Shown: piece by piece, positions 1 through 8,948 of the stretch
Layout of the letters: each line of letters begins with the position of its first letter
Numbering within the stretch: the first letter of the stretch is position 1
NCBI RefSeq assembly: GCF_000815465.1
Contig: NZ_JSWE01000092.1
Span: forward strand, 169,409 to 233,408
Length of the DNA: 64,000 bases
Direction of reading: 5' to 3'
DNA from: Candidatus Jidaibacter acanthamoeba
GTDB lineage: Bacteria; Pseudomonadota; Alphaproteobacteria; Rickettsiales; Midichloriaceae
Translations under genes and position numbers: made by a program
Notes under the pieces: model-generated
Told to the model about the DNA's origin: nothing
The model's input: the letters and a program-made list of their open reading frames with translations, nothing else
Databases searched by the model: none

Positions 1-1122
1 AATCAATATGCTCAAGCACAGCAGGAAAATGACGGACAACCTAAAAAACGCGGGTTTTTAAGGAGATTCGGCGATGCATTTAAAGATGAATTTACTCCGT
101 CTAATAAAACCATGATGATGATCTGGGCAGGGTTACTGATTGCAGCCATGCTGTTTTTCCCTCCCGCTGTTTTACCGTTGGTGACCTTTGGGGCAGCTGC
201 CGCAGTAACGGTAGCAACAAATAAAGTAGCTAAGGTATTCAATTCTCCGGTCGGCCATTCCATCGCTAAGGCGGTTTCTGCTCCGATGGGCATGTTCGGT
301 GATCTGGTGAACGGTCTTTTAAAGGGAACTGCGGCGCTCGGGGCTATTGTAGCTACTCCGTTTACCGATAAAACATTAATGGAAAATGTGAAAGCCGCAA
401 CAGGAGTTCTTCCTGAACTGGGCAGCTTCACAAAAGCAGCTCTTACTACGGGAGGAGTTAATCAGCCTAATAATTCGGGAAGTATGCAAAAAGCAAATAC
501 GGCTAATTCTAAAACTACTGTCACTGCCGATGCCAAGCGGAATGACGTTAAAGGACAGGAGTCTAAGAAGGAAGATAAAGAAGCTACAACTGCGGCAGTT
601 GAAGGTAAAGGTACTACTACAGAGAAAAAGGCGGCATCCGATGAACTGAAGAAGCAGACTGAACAATTGAAACAAGAGCAACAGCAGCAACAGGGGCAAG
701 CTGAAAAACCACCGGTGGAAAGTCATGAAACAAATTTTTTAGGGCAGCATAGGCAACAGGAACAGCAGCCGACATCACCCCCTGTGCCGCCACGACCGAC
801 ACAAGCAGAACTAGAAGCAGCTAAAGCATCACCAACAGCAGGACAGCAGCAAGGACAACAGCCAACAGCCCCGGCACCGCTATCTTCTCCGATACCTGAA
901 CAAACGCTATCAAAACAACAAATGGCAGAGCAACAAGCGCAAGGAGCGATCAAACAAATCGCTAAAGTTACTTCTTCAAGTCAAGGTAAGGATGAGGTAT
1001 CACCAGCCAATTCACATCAGACTAATATAGATAATTCAAAACCTGAAGACCCTAATAAAAAAGTTGGGTGGGCAAATGGTGTCAAACCTCAATCAGGTAA
1101 AAACGGCAGTAGGACGCTATAG
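1..1122 (+). CDS. Hypothetical protein beside GTA tail genes, 5' end outside window
   Basis: The reading frame is open from base 1, so the gene starts upstream of the window; the ATG at 112 is probably internal. About 373 codons are visible. They begin with a basic segment, then a hydrophobic stretch of about 35 residues rich in Ala, Leu and Val (around 38-75 of the visible part), then an Ala/Gly region. The last 200 residues are low-complexity, rich in Gln, Pro, Lys and Ser. The gene lies 29 bp upstream of a small gene that overlaps a GTA tail gene. A tail-associated or tape-measure-like role is possible from position only; I recognise no domain. Confidence 0.7.
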   Translation, partial: NQYAQAQQENDGQPKKRGFLRRFGDAFKDEFTPSNKTMMMIWAGLLIAAMLFFPPAVLPLVTFGAAAAVTVATNKVAKVFNSPVGHSIAKAVSAPMGMFGDLVNGLLKGTAALGAIVATPFTDKTLMENVKAATGVLPELGSFTKAALTTGGVNQPNNSGSMQKANTANSKTTVTADAKRNDVKGQESKKEDKEATTAAVEGKGTTTEKKAASDELKKQTEQLKQEQQQQQGQAEKPPVESHETNFLGQHRQQEQQPTSPPVPPRPTQAELEAAKASPTAGQQQGQQPTAPAPLSSPIPEQTLSKQQMAEQQAQGAIKQIAKVTSSSQGKDEVSPANSHQTNIDNSKPEDPNKKVGWANGVKPQSGKNGSRTL

Positions 1123-1151
1123 TTAAATCAACAAACACATAATATAATAAA

Positions 1152-1520
1152 ATGAACCAGGAACAGTTAACCAAGTTGCTGTCGGCACAAAAGCTGACGG
1201 CTTCAACCATCCGCTCAATCTCCGATGAAGTGATGAATATCATAGAACTCGCCTTAATCGGCGACGAGGAGGCTTTAGAGAAATTAAAGCTTTATAACTC
1301 TAAGGAACACGATCTTCTTGCCACCTTTTTTAAGGTTAGCTCGCTTATAATCAAAATATTCCCTATGGAACATAGGATTATAGGCACTGAGCTCGTCAAA
1401 AGCTTAGAAGATGTACCTAAAGAAGAAGAGCCAAATGAGAATCTAATCACTGAAGCAGATATTAACGTAATGAAAAATTATATAGAACGCTATGAAAGAG
1501 AAAAAAATAAAGTTCATTGA
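1152..1520 (+). CDS. Small hypothetical protein in GTA tail cluster
   Basis: A 122-residue soluble, acidic, predicted helical protein with no signal peptide and no family I recognise. Its last 29 bp overlap the start of the DUF2460 tail gene in another frame, which suggests translational coupling and a shared transcript. The position between a long Ala/Gln-rich gene and the distal tail gene suggests a virion assembly or tail role, but that is inference only. Confidence 0.7.
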   Translation: MNQEQLTKLLSAQKLTASTIRSISDEVMNIIELALIGDEEALEKLKLYNSKEHDLLATFFKVSSLIIKIFPMEHRIIGTELVKSLEDVPKEEEPNENLITEADINVMKNYIERYEREKNKVH

Positions 1521-2103
1521 ACAACGCTTCCCCGAAAATATTTCCTATGGATCAAGCGGCGGCCCTTGCTACTCCACCGATGTTATCACGATGACTAGCG
1601 GATATGAGCAAAGGAACATAAATTGGCAGCAATCAAGAAATCAATATAATGTTGCTTACGGCATAAAAACCGAAGAGCATATTAAGGAGCTGATAGCTTT
1701 TTTCAGAATTTGTAAAGGTAAGGCAATCGGATTCAGGTTTAAAGATTGGAATGATTATACTGCTAAAAACCAACTGATCGCCATTGGGGATGGGAAGAAA
1801 AATTCATTTCAACTGGTGAAAACCTATAAAACAGTAGCAGTTAAAGAGCAGAGAATAATCTCTAAACCGGTGCCCGGCAAGGTCAAAATTTTCTTAGATG
1901 ATAATGAATATAAGGAGGTAGAAGTGGATTATACTTCAGGGATAGTAACTTTTAAAACTCCTCCTGCGGCAGATGTAAAAATTACTGCAAGTTTTAATTT
2001 TGATGTGCCGGTGAGGTTTGATACAGATTCACTGCTTACCTCAATTGAAGCTTATCAAACCCATTCACTAAATAATATTCCGCTTGTTGAAATAAGAGTA
2101 TAA
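1492..2103 (+). CDS. GTA/phage distal tail protein, DUF2460 family
   Basis: 203 residues that match the alphaproteobacterial DUF2460 (TIGR02217) family over the full length. Visible hallmarks are an N-terminal RFPENISYGSSGGP segment, then EQRNINW, YNVAYGI and the FRFKDWNDY block near residue 80. In the Rhodobacter capsulatus GTA the homologue is gp12, the distal tail protein that joins the tail tube to the baseplate. The start overlaps the preceding gene by 29 bp and the next gene follows after 5 bp, so the three read as one operon. Family assignment is strong; whether a particle is made is unknown. Confidence 0.93.
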   Translation: MKEKKIKFIEQRFPENISYGSSGGPCYSTDVITMTSGYEQRNINWQQSRNQYNVAYGIKTEEHIKELIAFFRICKGKAIGFRFKDWNDYTAKNQLIAIGDGKKNSFQLVKTYKTVAVKEQRIISKPVPGKVKIFLDDNEYKEVEVDYTSGIVTFKTPPAADVKITASFNFDVPVRFDTDSLLTSIEAYQTHSLNNIPLVEIRV

Positions 2104-2108
2104 TTCCT

Positions 2109-2942
2109 ATGAACGCAATCACCCCCAAACTAGCCGAGCTTTTAGAGCAGGAAATTACAGCATTCGCCACTTGTTGGCTGCTGAAATTAAAATCCGGCGA
2201 AGAGCTGGGTTTTACTGATTTTGATCAGGATCTTAATATTAATAATATAACATACCATTCAGCTTCCGGGTTTACTCCTAGTGCGGTTTTAAGTAATTCC
2301 GGTCTTGCTCCCGATAACCTTGAGATTGAAGGTATGTTGGATAATGAGCTTATCCTAAAGCAGGACTTAATTGCCGGAAAATATGATCATGCCGAGATTG
2401 AAATATTTTTAGTTAACTATGAAAATTTAAATGCGGGAAAGCTTCACTTGAAGCGAGGTTGGTTTGGTGAAGTTAGTATCAAAGATAATATGTTTATCGC
2501 TGAAGTAAAAGGACTGACCCATGCTTTAAATAAAAACATCGGCGATCTTTATTCTCACCGCTGCCGAGCTAAGTTTGGTGATGAAAAATGTAAAGCAGAT
2601 TTAAGCAAATATACTTTTTCGGGTAGTATAACCGAGGCTCAAAGTAATAATACTTTAATTGATATTAATCGCGCAGAGGAATCTGATTTCTTTCAATACG
2701 GTAGCATTAAGTTTTTAACCGGGGCAAACCAAGGTATAGCAAAAGAAATTCAAAGTTATACGAGAAGCGGAAAAATAGTGCTTGCAAGCCCGTTGCCTCA
2801 TAAGCCGAGTGCAGGTGACAGTTATGAAATCACCGCTGGGTGTAATAAATCTTTTGAAACTTGTTATAAGCAATTTAACAATGCAATTAATTTTAGAGGA
2901 GAGCCGCACATCCCGGGAATAACTAAACTGCTTAAGGTTTAA
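2109..2942 (+). CDS. GTA/phage tail hub protein, DUF2163 family
   Basis: 277 residues of the DUF2163 (TIGR02218) family, equivalent to GTA gp13, the baseplate hub. The C-terminal signature FRGEPHIPG is intact. Cysteines 152, 161, 245 and 252 match the pattern of conserved Cys pairs in the family, which I recall as binding an iron-sulfur centre in the Rhodobacter GTA hub. In Rhodobacter the next genes encode a cell-wall peptidase (gp14) and the large host-contact protein (gp15). Neither follows here: the next gene is an unrelated LRR protein, so the cluster ends early or is split, as is common for GTA genes in Rickettsiales. Confidence 0.93.
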   Translation: MNAITPKLAELLEQEITAFATCWLLKLKSGEELGFTDFDQDLNINNITYHSASGFTPSAVLSNSGLAPDNLEIEGMLDNELILKQDLIAGKYDHAEIEIFLVNYENLNAGKLHLKRGWFGEVSIKDNMFIAEVKGLTHALNKNIGDLYSHRCRAKFGDEKCKADLSKYTFSGSITEAQSNNTLIDINRAEESDFFQYGSIKFLTGANQGIAKEIQSYTRSGKIVLASPLPHKPSAGDSYEITAGCNKSFETCYKQFNNAINFRGEPHIPGITKLLKV

Positions 2943-3089
2943 TGCAGGTAAGGTATTAAATAATAGGATTCCGTTACATATGATTTAAAGGATTACCCTT
3001 CTATATTGTTAATTTTTTTATTTTAACTTGTATTATACTTTATATATTATATAATTTTAAAAAATTTATAATTTAATAGAGATAGTAAA

Positions 3090-5168
3090 ATGTATGGTTC
3101 TAAATTTACTGTTTGTGAATTTACTGTTAGTAAATTAATGGAATTAAAAACTACTAGACTACATGAACCCCTTGAATCAAAGGTGAGGGAAGAGCTTGAA
3201 AAATGTACGTCATTAAGTCTTAGAGGATCGGTTGCTTATTTAAAGGATAATAAAATCAGCACTAAAGATTTCCAAGCAGTACTCGCCGCTTTAAAAACTA
3301 ATTCAACAGTTACTTCAATTAAAATATTAACAGATTCAGTTAATGTTATTTCCGACTTATCTCAAGTTTTAATTGTTAACAAAAATATTAAATCATTAAA
3401 TATTAAATTTAAAAATCTAAATGAAAAGGTTGCTAATAATTTCACACAAGCTCTAAGCAAAAATAACAGCCTTGATCAGTTGGAAATATACGTAATATCT
3501 TATAAAAAAAGCACTGAGCAAGAAACTTTAAGAACAATAGAGGTTATAGAAGACTCAGTAGTTAAATTTTTAGAGAGAAGACATATTAAGTCATTAAGAT
3601 TATCACTGGGGCATAAATTTAAGGATGCTGCAAGGTTATTTGAAGTTCTAAAAAAACAACCATTATTATCTGAACTTAATCTCTCTCGTAATAAACTCGG
3701 TTTAGAAGAAATTAAGTTTCTAGAAGACTTGCTTACTTCAAGTAATTATAACATTGAGAGTCTTAATTTATCACATAATAATTTTGGAGAAGGCTTGTTT
3801 AAAAAATTAGCTGTAGCATTATATAAAAATACTTCAATTAATGCACTTTATTTAAAAGGGAATGAATACTCTCCTGAAGAAGCGGAAATATTATTAAATT
3901 ATTTAAAAGACAGATTATCATTTTTAAAAATTCATTTAACTGAAAAAATGCTGCCTAAAAATAAAATTAATCAATTTAATAGTATTCCGCATATTAATCC
4001 TCTTATTTCATTGTTTTTTAATAGATGGGGAGAAATTGGATCTAAAAATTATGATTTAAACAAGCTTTCTAAAATATATCACCAATTATTAGAGGTAGAA
4101 TGTGCTAATATTAATATTCGTGATATATCGAATTTTATATATTTATTCATTGATAATATACAGCGTGCTAATGATTATAAAGAAGCTTCAGGAAATGAAA
4201 ATAATAATAAGTTTTTTTCCGATTTCAAAGATGCATTAAAAATATGCCGTGTTCTGGATTTATCACTTTCATTAGTTTTACCATATGAAACTCAGAGCGT
4301 TATATTTAAGGAAGTTTACCTGGAAAATAATTTCTCTTCCCTTCAAAAAAAATACCCTGCACATTCGAAAATCTTAGAAAAAATGAAGAAAGAAAGTAGG
4401 TCGGCTACTACAATCCTGCTAGGGTTTCCTCCAATTTCTGAAGCCCTGGAAAGGTTGATGCATAAAGACGAACCTTTTCTGATTAAAGCTGCTGAGTACC
4501 CTGACGAGAACCTGAGGATTTTACAGCTAATTATGGTTAAAGAAGATCTTTTTATAAGTAAATCCATTAAGGATCCTGCTCTGAGTTTACAAGTCTTGGA
4601 AAGTGTAAGACCCGTTTATAAAAAAGCAATAACTTATTTAGCGGAAAATTATTTACGCTTATACGGAGTTTGTAAAGAAGTTACCTTCAATTCAGGCTTT
4701 ACTCTTCCAGCAGAGGTTACAGCGTATATATGTAGCTTTCTAAAACCTGGTGATATTAAACCAGGGAAATTTAAACAGCAAACAGAACAGGGAAGTAATA
4801 GCCTGCAATTAACTGTTGAAGCACAACAGCAATTAACTATTGAAGCACAACAGCAACAATTAACTACTCAAGCAAATGAGATTGGTAGATTAAGAGAAAT
4901 TATTGGGATGCAGCAACGGCTATTGAATGAAAAGGATTATTATATTAATACTTTGTTATCGCAACTAAATGGTCTGCAATATACAGGTTTATATCCTCAG
5001 GATAGCTACCCGCAGCAAATGGAAATAGTTGGAGAAGGGCAACTTACGATTAAAAGAGAATTACCCGTATCTTCAAGTCCGTTAGATCCTAATAACTTTA
5101 AACGCAGGCGTATGGAAGAAGAAAAAGAAAAAACTAATGAACACAATAGCGATTGCGGAAGGCTGTAA
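3090..5168 (+). CDS. Leucine-rich repeat protein with F-box-like segment and coiled coil
   Basis: 692 residues, no signal peptide. Residues about 80-290 contain leucine-rich repeats of the LNLSRNKLG and LNLSHNNFG type (RNase-inhibitor-like LRRs). The middle is helical with no family I recognise. Residues about 539-555 (LPAEVTAYICSFL, then GD) resemble the core of an F-box. After this come Gln-rich repeats (QLTxEAQQQ), a coiled coil and a charged tail. LRR plus F-box-like layout is typical of bacterial effectors that enter host ubiquitin pathways; this is inference, since F-box sequences are short and weakly conserved. It stands alone after an AT-rich gap. Confidence 0.85.
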   Translation: MYGSKFTVCEFTVSKLMELKTTRLHEPLESKVREELEKCTSLSLRGSVAYLKDNKISTKDFQAVLAALKTNSTVTSIKILTDSVNVISDLSQVLIVNKNIKSLNIKFKNLNEKVANNFTQALSKNNSLDQLEIYVISYKKSTEQETLRTIEVIEDSVVKFLERRHIKSLRLSLGHKFKDAARLFEVLKKQPLLSELNLSRNKLGLEEIKFLEDLLTSSNYNIESLNLSHNNFGEGLFKKLAVALYKNTSINALYLKGNEYSPEEAEILLNYLKDRLSFLKIHLTEKMLPKNKINQFNSIPHINPLISLFFNRWGEIGSKNYDLNKLSKIYHQLLEVECANINIRDISNFIYLFIDNIQRANDYKEASGNENNNKFFSDFKDALKICRVLDLSLSLVLPYETQSVIFKEVYLENNFSSLQKKYPAHSKILEKMKKESRSATTILLGFPPISEALERLMHKDEPFLIKAAEYPDENLRILQLIMVKEDLFISKSIKDPALSLQVLESVRPVYKKAITYLAENYLRLYGVCKEVTFNSGFTLPAEVTAYICSFLKPGDIKPGKFKQQTEQGSNSLQLTVEAQQQLTIEAQQQQLTTQANEIGRLREIIGMQQRLLNEKDYYINTLLSQLNGLQYTGLYPQDSYPQQMEIVGEGQLTIKRELPVSSSPLDPNNFKRRRMEEEKEKTNEHNSDCGRL

Positions 5169-5223
5169 GTTTTAGTTCTCAACTTAAGTGAAAATGACTG
5201 TGTCTCGAAAATAAATTGATTGC

Positions 5224-5473
5224 TTAAGGCACACTACCCGACATGTAAATAGGAATGATAAGCAAAATCAATTGTGTAACATTATAGGGAAGAAGAGTAA
5301 GCGCGTGCCTGGGGGGCATGAGTGCTCCTTCGGAGCACGAAGGAGTGCGCTTATGAATTCTTCGAATTCACATTGCGATTTTACATGAAAGTAGTCATAA
5401 TTCCGAGCATTTAGCTATTAGTAATATATTTTTGTAACATTGTTGCTATGGAGGGTCGGGTAGTGTGTGCTTA
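5224..5473. mobile_element. Inverted-repeat-bounded MITE-like element
   Basis: A gene-free segment of about 250 bp whose ends are inverted copies of TAAGGCACACTACCCGAC (5225-5242) and its near-complement (5455-5472). The innermost 13 bp are identical. Inside are two short hairpins, GTGCTCC-TTC-GGAGCAC (5322-5338) and GAATTC-TTC-GAATTC (5355-5369). No protein is encoded. The structure fits a miniature inverted-repeat element of a family other than the six-copy one elsewhere in the window. No second copy was seen here. Confidence 0.5.
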
Positions 5474-5553
5474 TAGTTTAAAGCTAATAACTTATTGAAT
5501 ATCATGAATAATATTGATATAATACAGAAAATTTTAAGTTTTTAGAGAAAGAT

Positions 5554-6906
5554 ATGTTTAAACTAGTGATTCTTATAGCAATTTTAAGCTTATCCTTTCG
5601 TGTTTCGGCGAGTGCCGAGGTATTGCAGTTTGCTCAAATAACTAAAATTCACGATACTTCAGAAGGTATTAATGACAAAGAAAGTTTAGCAGTCGTTAGT
5701 CTTGCACCCGATAAATTTTCAATACGAGTAGCTGACCGCGAGATAATTTATGATTTTTCAAATAACTATCAATATACGGTTAACCACGAAAAGCAAACCT
5801 ACGACAGCGTACCTATCTATTATATTATAAATTTCAGGGGTAAGGAAAAGCAAAACAGAGAGTTCTTAAACGAACTGTTTAAACGGTTGGAGAAGGACGA
5901 TAAAGTGACAATTCCGAAAAAACGAAAAATTATTTCGGATAAAATTAGGCAATTCGATTTGGAGATGGCTTTTTCCATAGGTAGAGATTCCGCGGTTACT
6001 TCCAAAATGGTTCAAAAAACAAAAACACAAAACACGAGTTTCTTTTTTAATGGTAAAAAAGCTGCGGAATTTGAAACGGGTTCATTTATTATACCTGCTG
6101 CGTTCAAAAATATGTACTTTAAATATATTCTCTATACTCAAAATCTTCATCCGTTTATGATTGAAGATCATTTATCACGAGAAAAGTTGTTTGAAAAATT
6201 AAATTATACTTTTAAACCGGGTTTTGAGGGTGAACGCCGGGTAGACGTCGCAATCCAGCCTGAAAGTATAAGCTTTCAAGAAGGCGATATTAAAATTCCC
6301 GTAAATTATCGCGAAGATTGTAGTATCGGTAAGAATATTTGCGAACTGTATTATGCAGTAAAATATGGCTCCTTAAAAATTTCCGAACAGCAGTTCATTA
6401 ATGAAATTAAAGAGCATTTACTTAAAGAGGATCGACTTAGCGCTTTTTTAACTGCAAATGAATATATGTTGCAATATGGAGTGCAACAGGTTGAATTATT
6501 CAAGAAAATCATAAGTGATAATAATGATGAGCAATTAATCGAAGTAATGAGCGCAATTGATCGCCAAAATTCAAAAGAATCAACGCATAATGCGCTTACC
6601 ATGCTTGAAGAAGCGGCTGCTCAAAATACGAAAAAGGGTTATGTGCTATATATTTTTATGGCTAATCATTATAGCCTAGGCAAATTTGACGAGAGCTACC
6701 ATTATATGTTAAAAGCATTGCAGAAAAACCCATTTATAGTCGGTGCTTACGTTGATTTAAGCCGAGTATTTTTTGAAGCGTATGATACTGAGAAAGCATG
6801 GTTTATTCTTGACCTGGCTTATAAAATAAACCCCGAACATTATATGAACAAAGGTGCGGAAATTTTAAAAGATAAATTACGCCAAAAGCACCCTGAGTAT
6901 TTTTAA
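5554..6906 (+). CDS. Exported hypothetical protein with TPR-like C-terminus
   Basis: 450 residues starting at an ATG preceded by GAGAAAG. The first 20 residues form a clear signal peptide (hydrophobic core, then VSASA cleavage region), so the protein is exported, probably to the periplasm. Residues about 60-260 are predicted beta-rich, with KxxF and YxV patterns of no recognised family. The last 110 residues hold helical repeats of TPR spacing (GKFDESYHYMLKALQKNPF, then a second unit). A role in envelope assembly or protein contacts is possible. Function unknown. Confidence 0.8.
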   Translation: MFKLVILIAILSLSFRVSASAEVLQFAQITKIHDTSEGINDKESLAVVSLAPDKFSIRVADREIIYDFSNNYQYTVNHEKQTYDSVPIYYIINFRGKEKQNREFLNELFKRLEKDDKVTIPKKRKIISDKIRQFDLEMAFSIGRDSAVTSKMVQKTKTQNTSFFFNGKKAAEFETGSFIIPAAFKNMYFKYILYTQNLHPFMIEDHLSREKLFEKLNYTFKPGFEGERRVDVAIQPESISFQEGDIKIPVNYREDCSIGKNICELYYAVKYGSLKISEQQFINEIKEHLLKEDRLSAFLTANEYMLQYGVQQVELFKKIISDNNDEQLIEVMSAIDRQNSKESTHNALTMLEEAAAQNTKKGYVLYIFMANHYSLGKFDESYHYMLKALQKNPFIVGAYVDLSRVFFEAYDTEKAWFILDLAYKINPEHYMNKGAEILKDKLRQKHPEYF

Positions 6907-6936
6907 GGGTATAAGGAAAGAAGGAGATTATATAAT

Positions 6937-7212
6937 ATGATAGAGTTCATTATATTTGTTATTTCTTTTGTAGAAGTAATTTATATCTACAAATTTTATT
7001 CATCATGGTATTTACTAAAGTTTGAAGAGGGGTACTCAAATTCAAAGCTGGATCAGATTATCAATTTATTTTTAATAAAGTTTAGATTTATACGTAATAA
7101 TAATATAATATTTTATATTAACTCTAATTTTGAATATAATTTTAGTTTAAAAAAAGAAATAGGGATAGACCGATTTTTTAAATTAATAGGTATTTGCGGG
7201 CTAAAAAGATGA
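6937..7212 (+). CDS. Small membrane-anchored hypothetical protein
   Basis: 91 residues with an N-terminal hydrophobic segment (about 3-20) and a Lys/Phe/Asn-rich remainder. AAGGAG ten bases upstream of the ATG is a good ribosome binding site. The stop codon overlaps the ATG of the next gene as ATGA at 7209-7212, a typical translational coupling signal. These two features make it a likely real gene despite its skewed composition. No family recognised. Confidence 0.6.
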   Translation: MIEFIIFVISFVEVIYIYKFYSSWYLLKFEEGYSNSKLDQIINLFLIKFRFIRNNNIIFYINSNFEYNFSLKKEIGIDRFFKLIGICGLKR

Positions 7213-7625
7213 CGGATACACCTACTAAGCAAGCTGAAAAAGGTATATGGCTGATTTATGATTATGAATGCCCGCTATGTGATATGTATTGTCGCGCAAT
7301 CAGAATTAAAAAGGATATAGGCAATTTAACTCTGGTAGATGCCCGTCAACCAAGTAGTGTAATGGATGAAATAACTAAGCTCGGCTGGGATATTGATAAC
7401 GGAATGGTATTAAAAGTTGATGACTCACTATATTACGGCAGTGAAGCAATACATATTCTTACCCTGCTTAGTACTCGGGCGGGGATGTTTAACAAAATTA
7501 ACTATTTTGTATTTAAATCATACTTAATGTCTAAAGTGCTGTATCCGTTCTTTCGGAGTATACGTAACATTTTGCTTTTCAAATTGATGGGCAGAACTAA
7601 AATTAATAACTTGGAGAAAAAATAA
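7209..7625 (+). CDS. DCC-family thiol-disulfide oxidoreductase-like protein (DUF393)
   Basis: 138 residues from the ATG at 7209; a TTG at 7194 would add five residues, but the ATGA overlap with the upstream stop favours 7209. The N-terminus carries the family hallmark DYECPLCD (about residues 20-27), a CxxC motif in a thioredoxin-like fold as in YuxK/DCC proteins. Downstream, VDARQPS and GSEAIHIL fit the family. Predicted to act in thiol redox chemistry; the substrate is unknown. It is probably cotranscribed with the small membrane protein before it. Confidence 0.8.
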   Translation: MTDTPTKQAEKGIWLIYDYECPLCDMYCRAIRIKKDIGNLTLVDARQPSSVMDEITKLGWDIDNGMVLKVDDSLYYGSEAIHILTLLSTRAGMFNKINYFVFKSYLMSKVLYPFFRSIRNILLFKLMGRTKINNLEKK

Positions 7626-7627
7626 AT

Positions 7628-8899
7628 TTATTCTTTGTTATCTTCAACTCTGCTTAAAATCAAAAAGTTAAATACAATAATGAAGATCAAACATAGCCAC
7701 CAACTCATAAATATATTAAAACTTGATTGGGAAATGGTAATATATGTAGCAAGAATAGCATAAATAAACGGCTTGAAATCTTCTCCTATAGAAGATGTAA
7801 GAGAAACGGTTCTTATAATACTTAGCCAAACCGTTAGGTTTAAAACTAAACCAATAATTCCGAGTTCAAGTAATATCTGTATAACCCCGTTATGCGGATG
7901 GAGGGGTAAAAGGCTGATACTTGTGCTACCGATCATCATAGAGCTTAAGTTTAGCTCAGAGATAATCCTTGCTGCATTAAAACCATAGCCGGTAAGCGGC
8001 CGAAGTGAAATTAAATCGAGCACATTTTGCCAGATATAAATCCTATGTTCAAATGACCATGGAATATGCTGAAACAAAGTTTGGACGTGCGTATTATAAA
8101 TTAAGCAGCAGAGTGTAATTGGAATAAAAATATAAACACCAACTATTCCGACTTGAAAAATTGAGGCAAAAGTATGCTTAAATATTTTAGCTGAAATATA
8201 AGTGACTATTCCGGCTATTATACCGAGTTTAGCTGATTCACTCGTGTAAATAAAGATGATAACAAAGCTTAAGAGCAATAAGCAATAACTACTGATTTTG
8301 CGATTATTCTGAATTAAGGGAATAATTGCAACCCACACGGCAATTGCAATAAATGTCATACCGCGATTAAGGTAAGATGGATCAAAATATATAGTCTTAT
8401 TTAATAGATAATGATTAATATTAGTTATAATCATTCCGTCAAAGATAAATTCCATATAACAAAAAACTAATGCAACCAGATAACCCAACAAAAAAAGTTT
8501 AGTGTTGGATAGCTTTGAGCGAAAAGCAAATAGCAAAATAAATCCACAAAGAATAGTCGCCGAAACTTTTAAACTTTCTAAAAGGGTGCTTTTATAATTT
8601 AAAGAATATAAAGCACTTAAAAAACAAAAGCTTAAGAATGCTAATAAGCTAAGCACCAAAAGTTTATTTTTTTTAAAGGAAGAGAAAATTTCATCAATTC
8701 TAACAAGGCTATAAGAAAAGCTAAGTAAATATATTATGAATACAGCCGAAGATGAGAGAGCGGCAAGGCTTGCTAAAATAGGAGTAATAAAGATTAAAAA
8801 TTTAATAAATAACGTATACACTTTAAATAGCTCAAGAAATTTCAAAAATACTTTCATTGAAAATGCAATAAATGTCAAAAAAATCTTTGCTTGAAGCAT
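7628..8899 (-). CDS. O-antigen ligase/polymerase-like membrane protein (Wzy/WaaL family)
   Basis: About 423 residues with ten or more membrane segments. A large loop near the C-terminus carries HPHNGVIQILLELGIIGL, the His-containing motif of the O-antigen ligase family that joins polysaccharide to lipid A-core or polymerises it at the periplasmic face. The frame is open to 9001, but that would overlap the opposed bcp gene by 53 bp. The ATG at 8899 avoids this, and 8857 is an alternative. Substrate cannot be read from sequence. No other glycan genes lie next to it. Confidence 0.8.
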   Translation of the reverse strand: MLQAKIFLTFIAFSMKVFLKFLELFKVYTLFIKFLIFITPILASLAALSSSAVFIIYLLSFSYSLVRIDEIFSSFKKNKLLVLSLLAFLSFCFLSALYSLNYKSTLLESLKVSATILCGFILLFAFRSKLSNTKLFLLGYLVALVFCYMEFIFDGMIITNINHYLLNKTIYFDPSYLNRGMTFIAIAVWVAIIPLIQNNRKISSYCLLLLSFVIIFIYTSESAKLGIIAGIVTYISAKIFKHTFASIFQVGIVGVYIFIPITLCCLIYNTHVQTLFQHIPWSFEHRIYIWQNVLDLISLRPLTGYGFNAARIISELNLSSMMIGSTSISLLPLHPHNGVIQILLELGIIGLVLNLTVWLSIIRTVSLTSSIGEDFKPFIYAILATYITISQSSFNIFMSWWLCLIFIIVFNFLILSRVEDNKE

Positions 8900-8948
8900 A
8901 TTTTTATATAACTTGAAAGATATAACAACGCAATATGAGTAGAAAAAA

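Noticed and set aside
376-953. Minus-strand frames rich in Cys, Leu and Phe under the first gene
   Set aside because: Composition is what antisense of Gln/Lys/Pro-rich codons gives; the forward frame is open from base 1.
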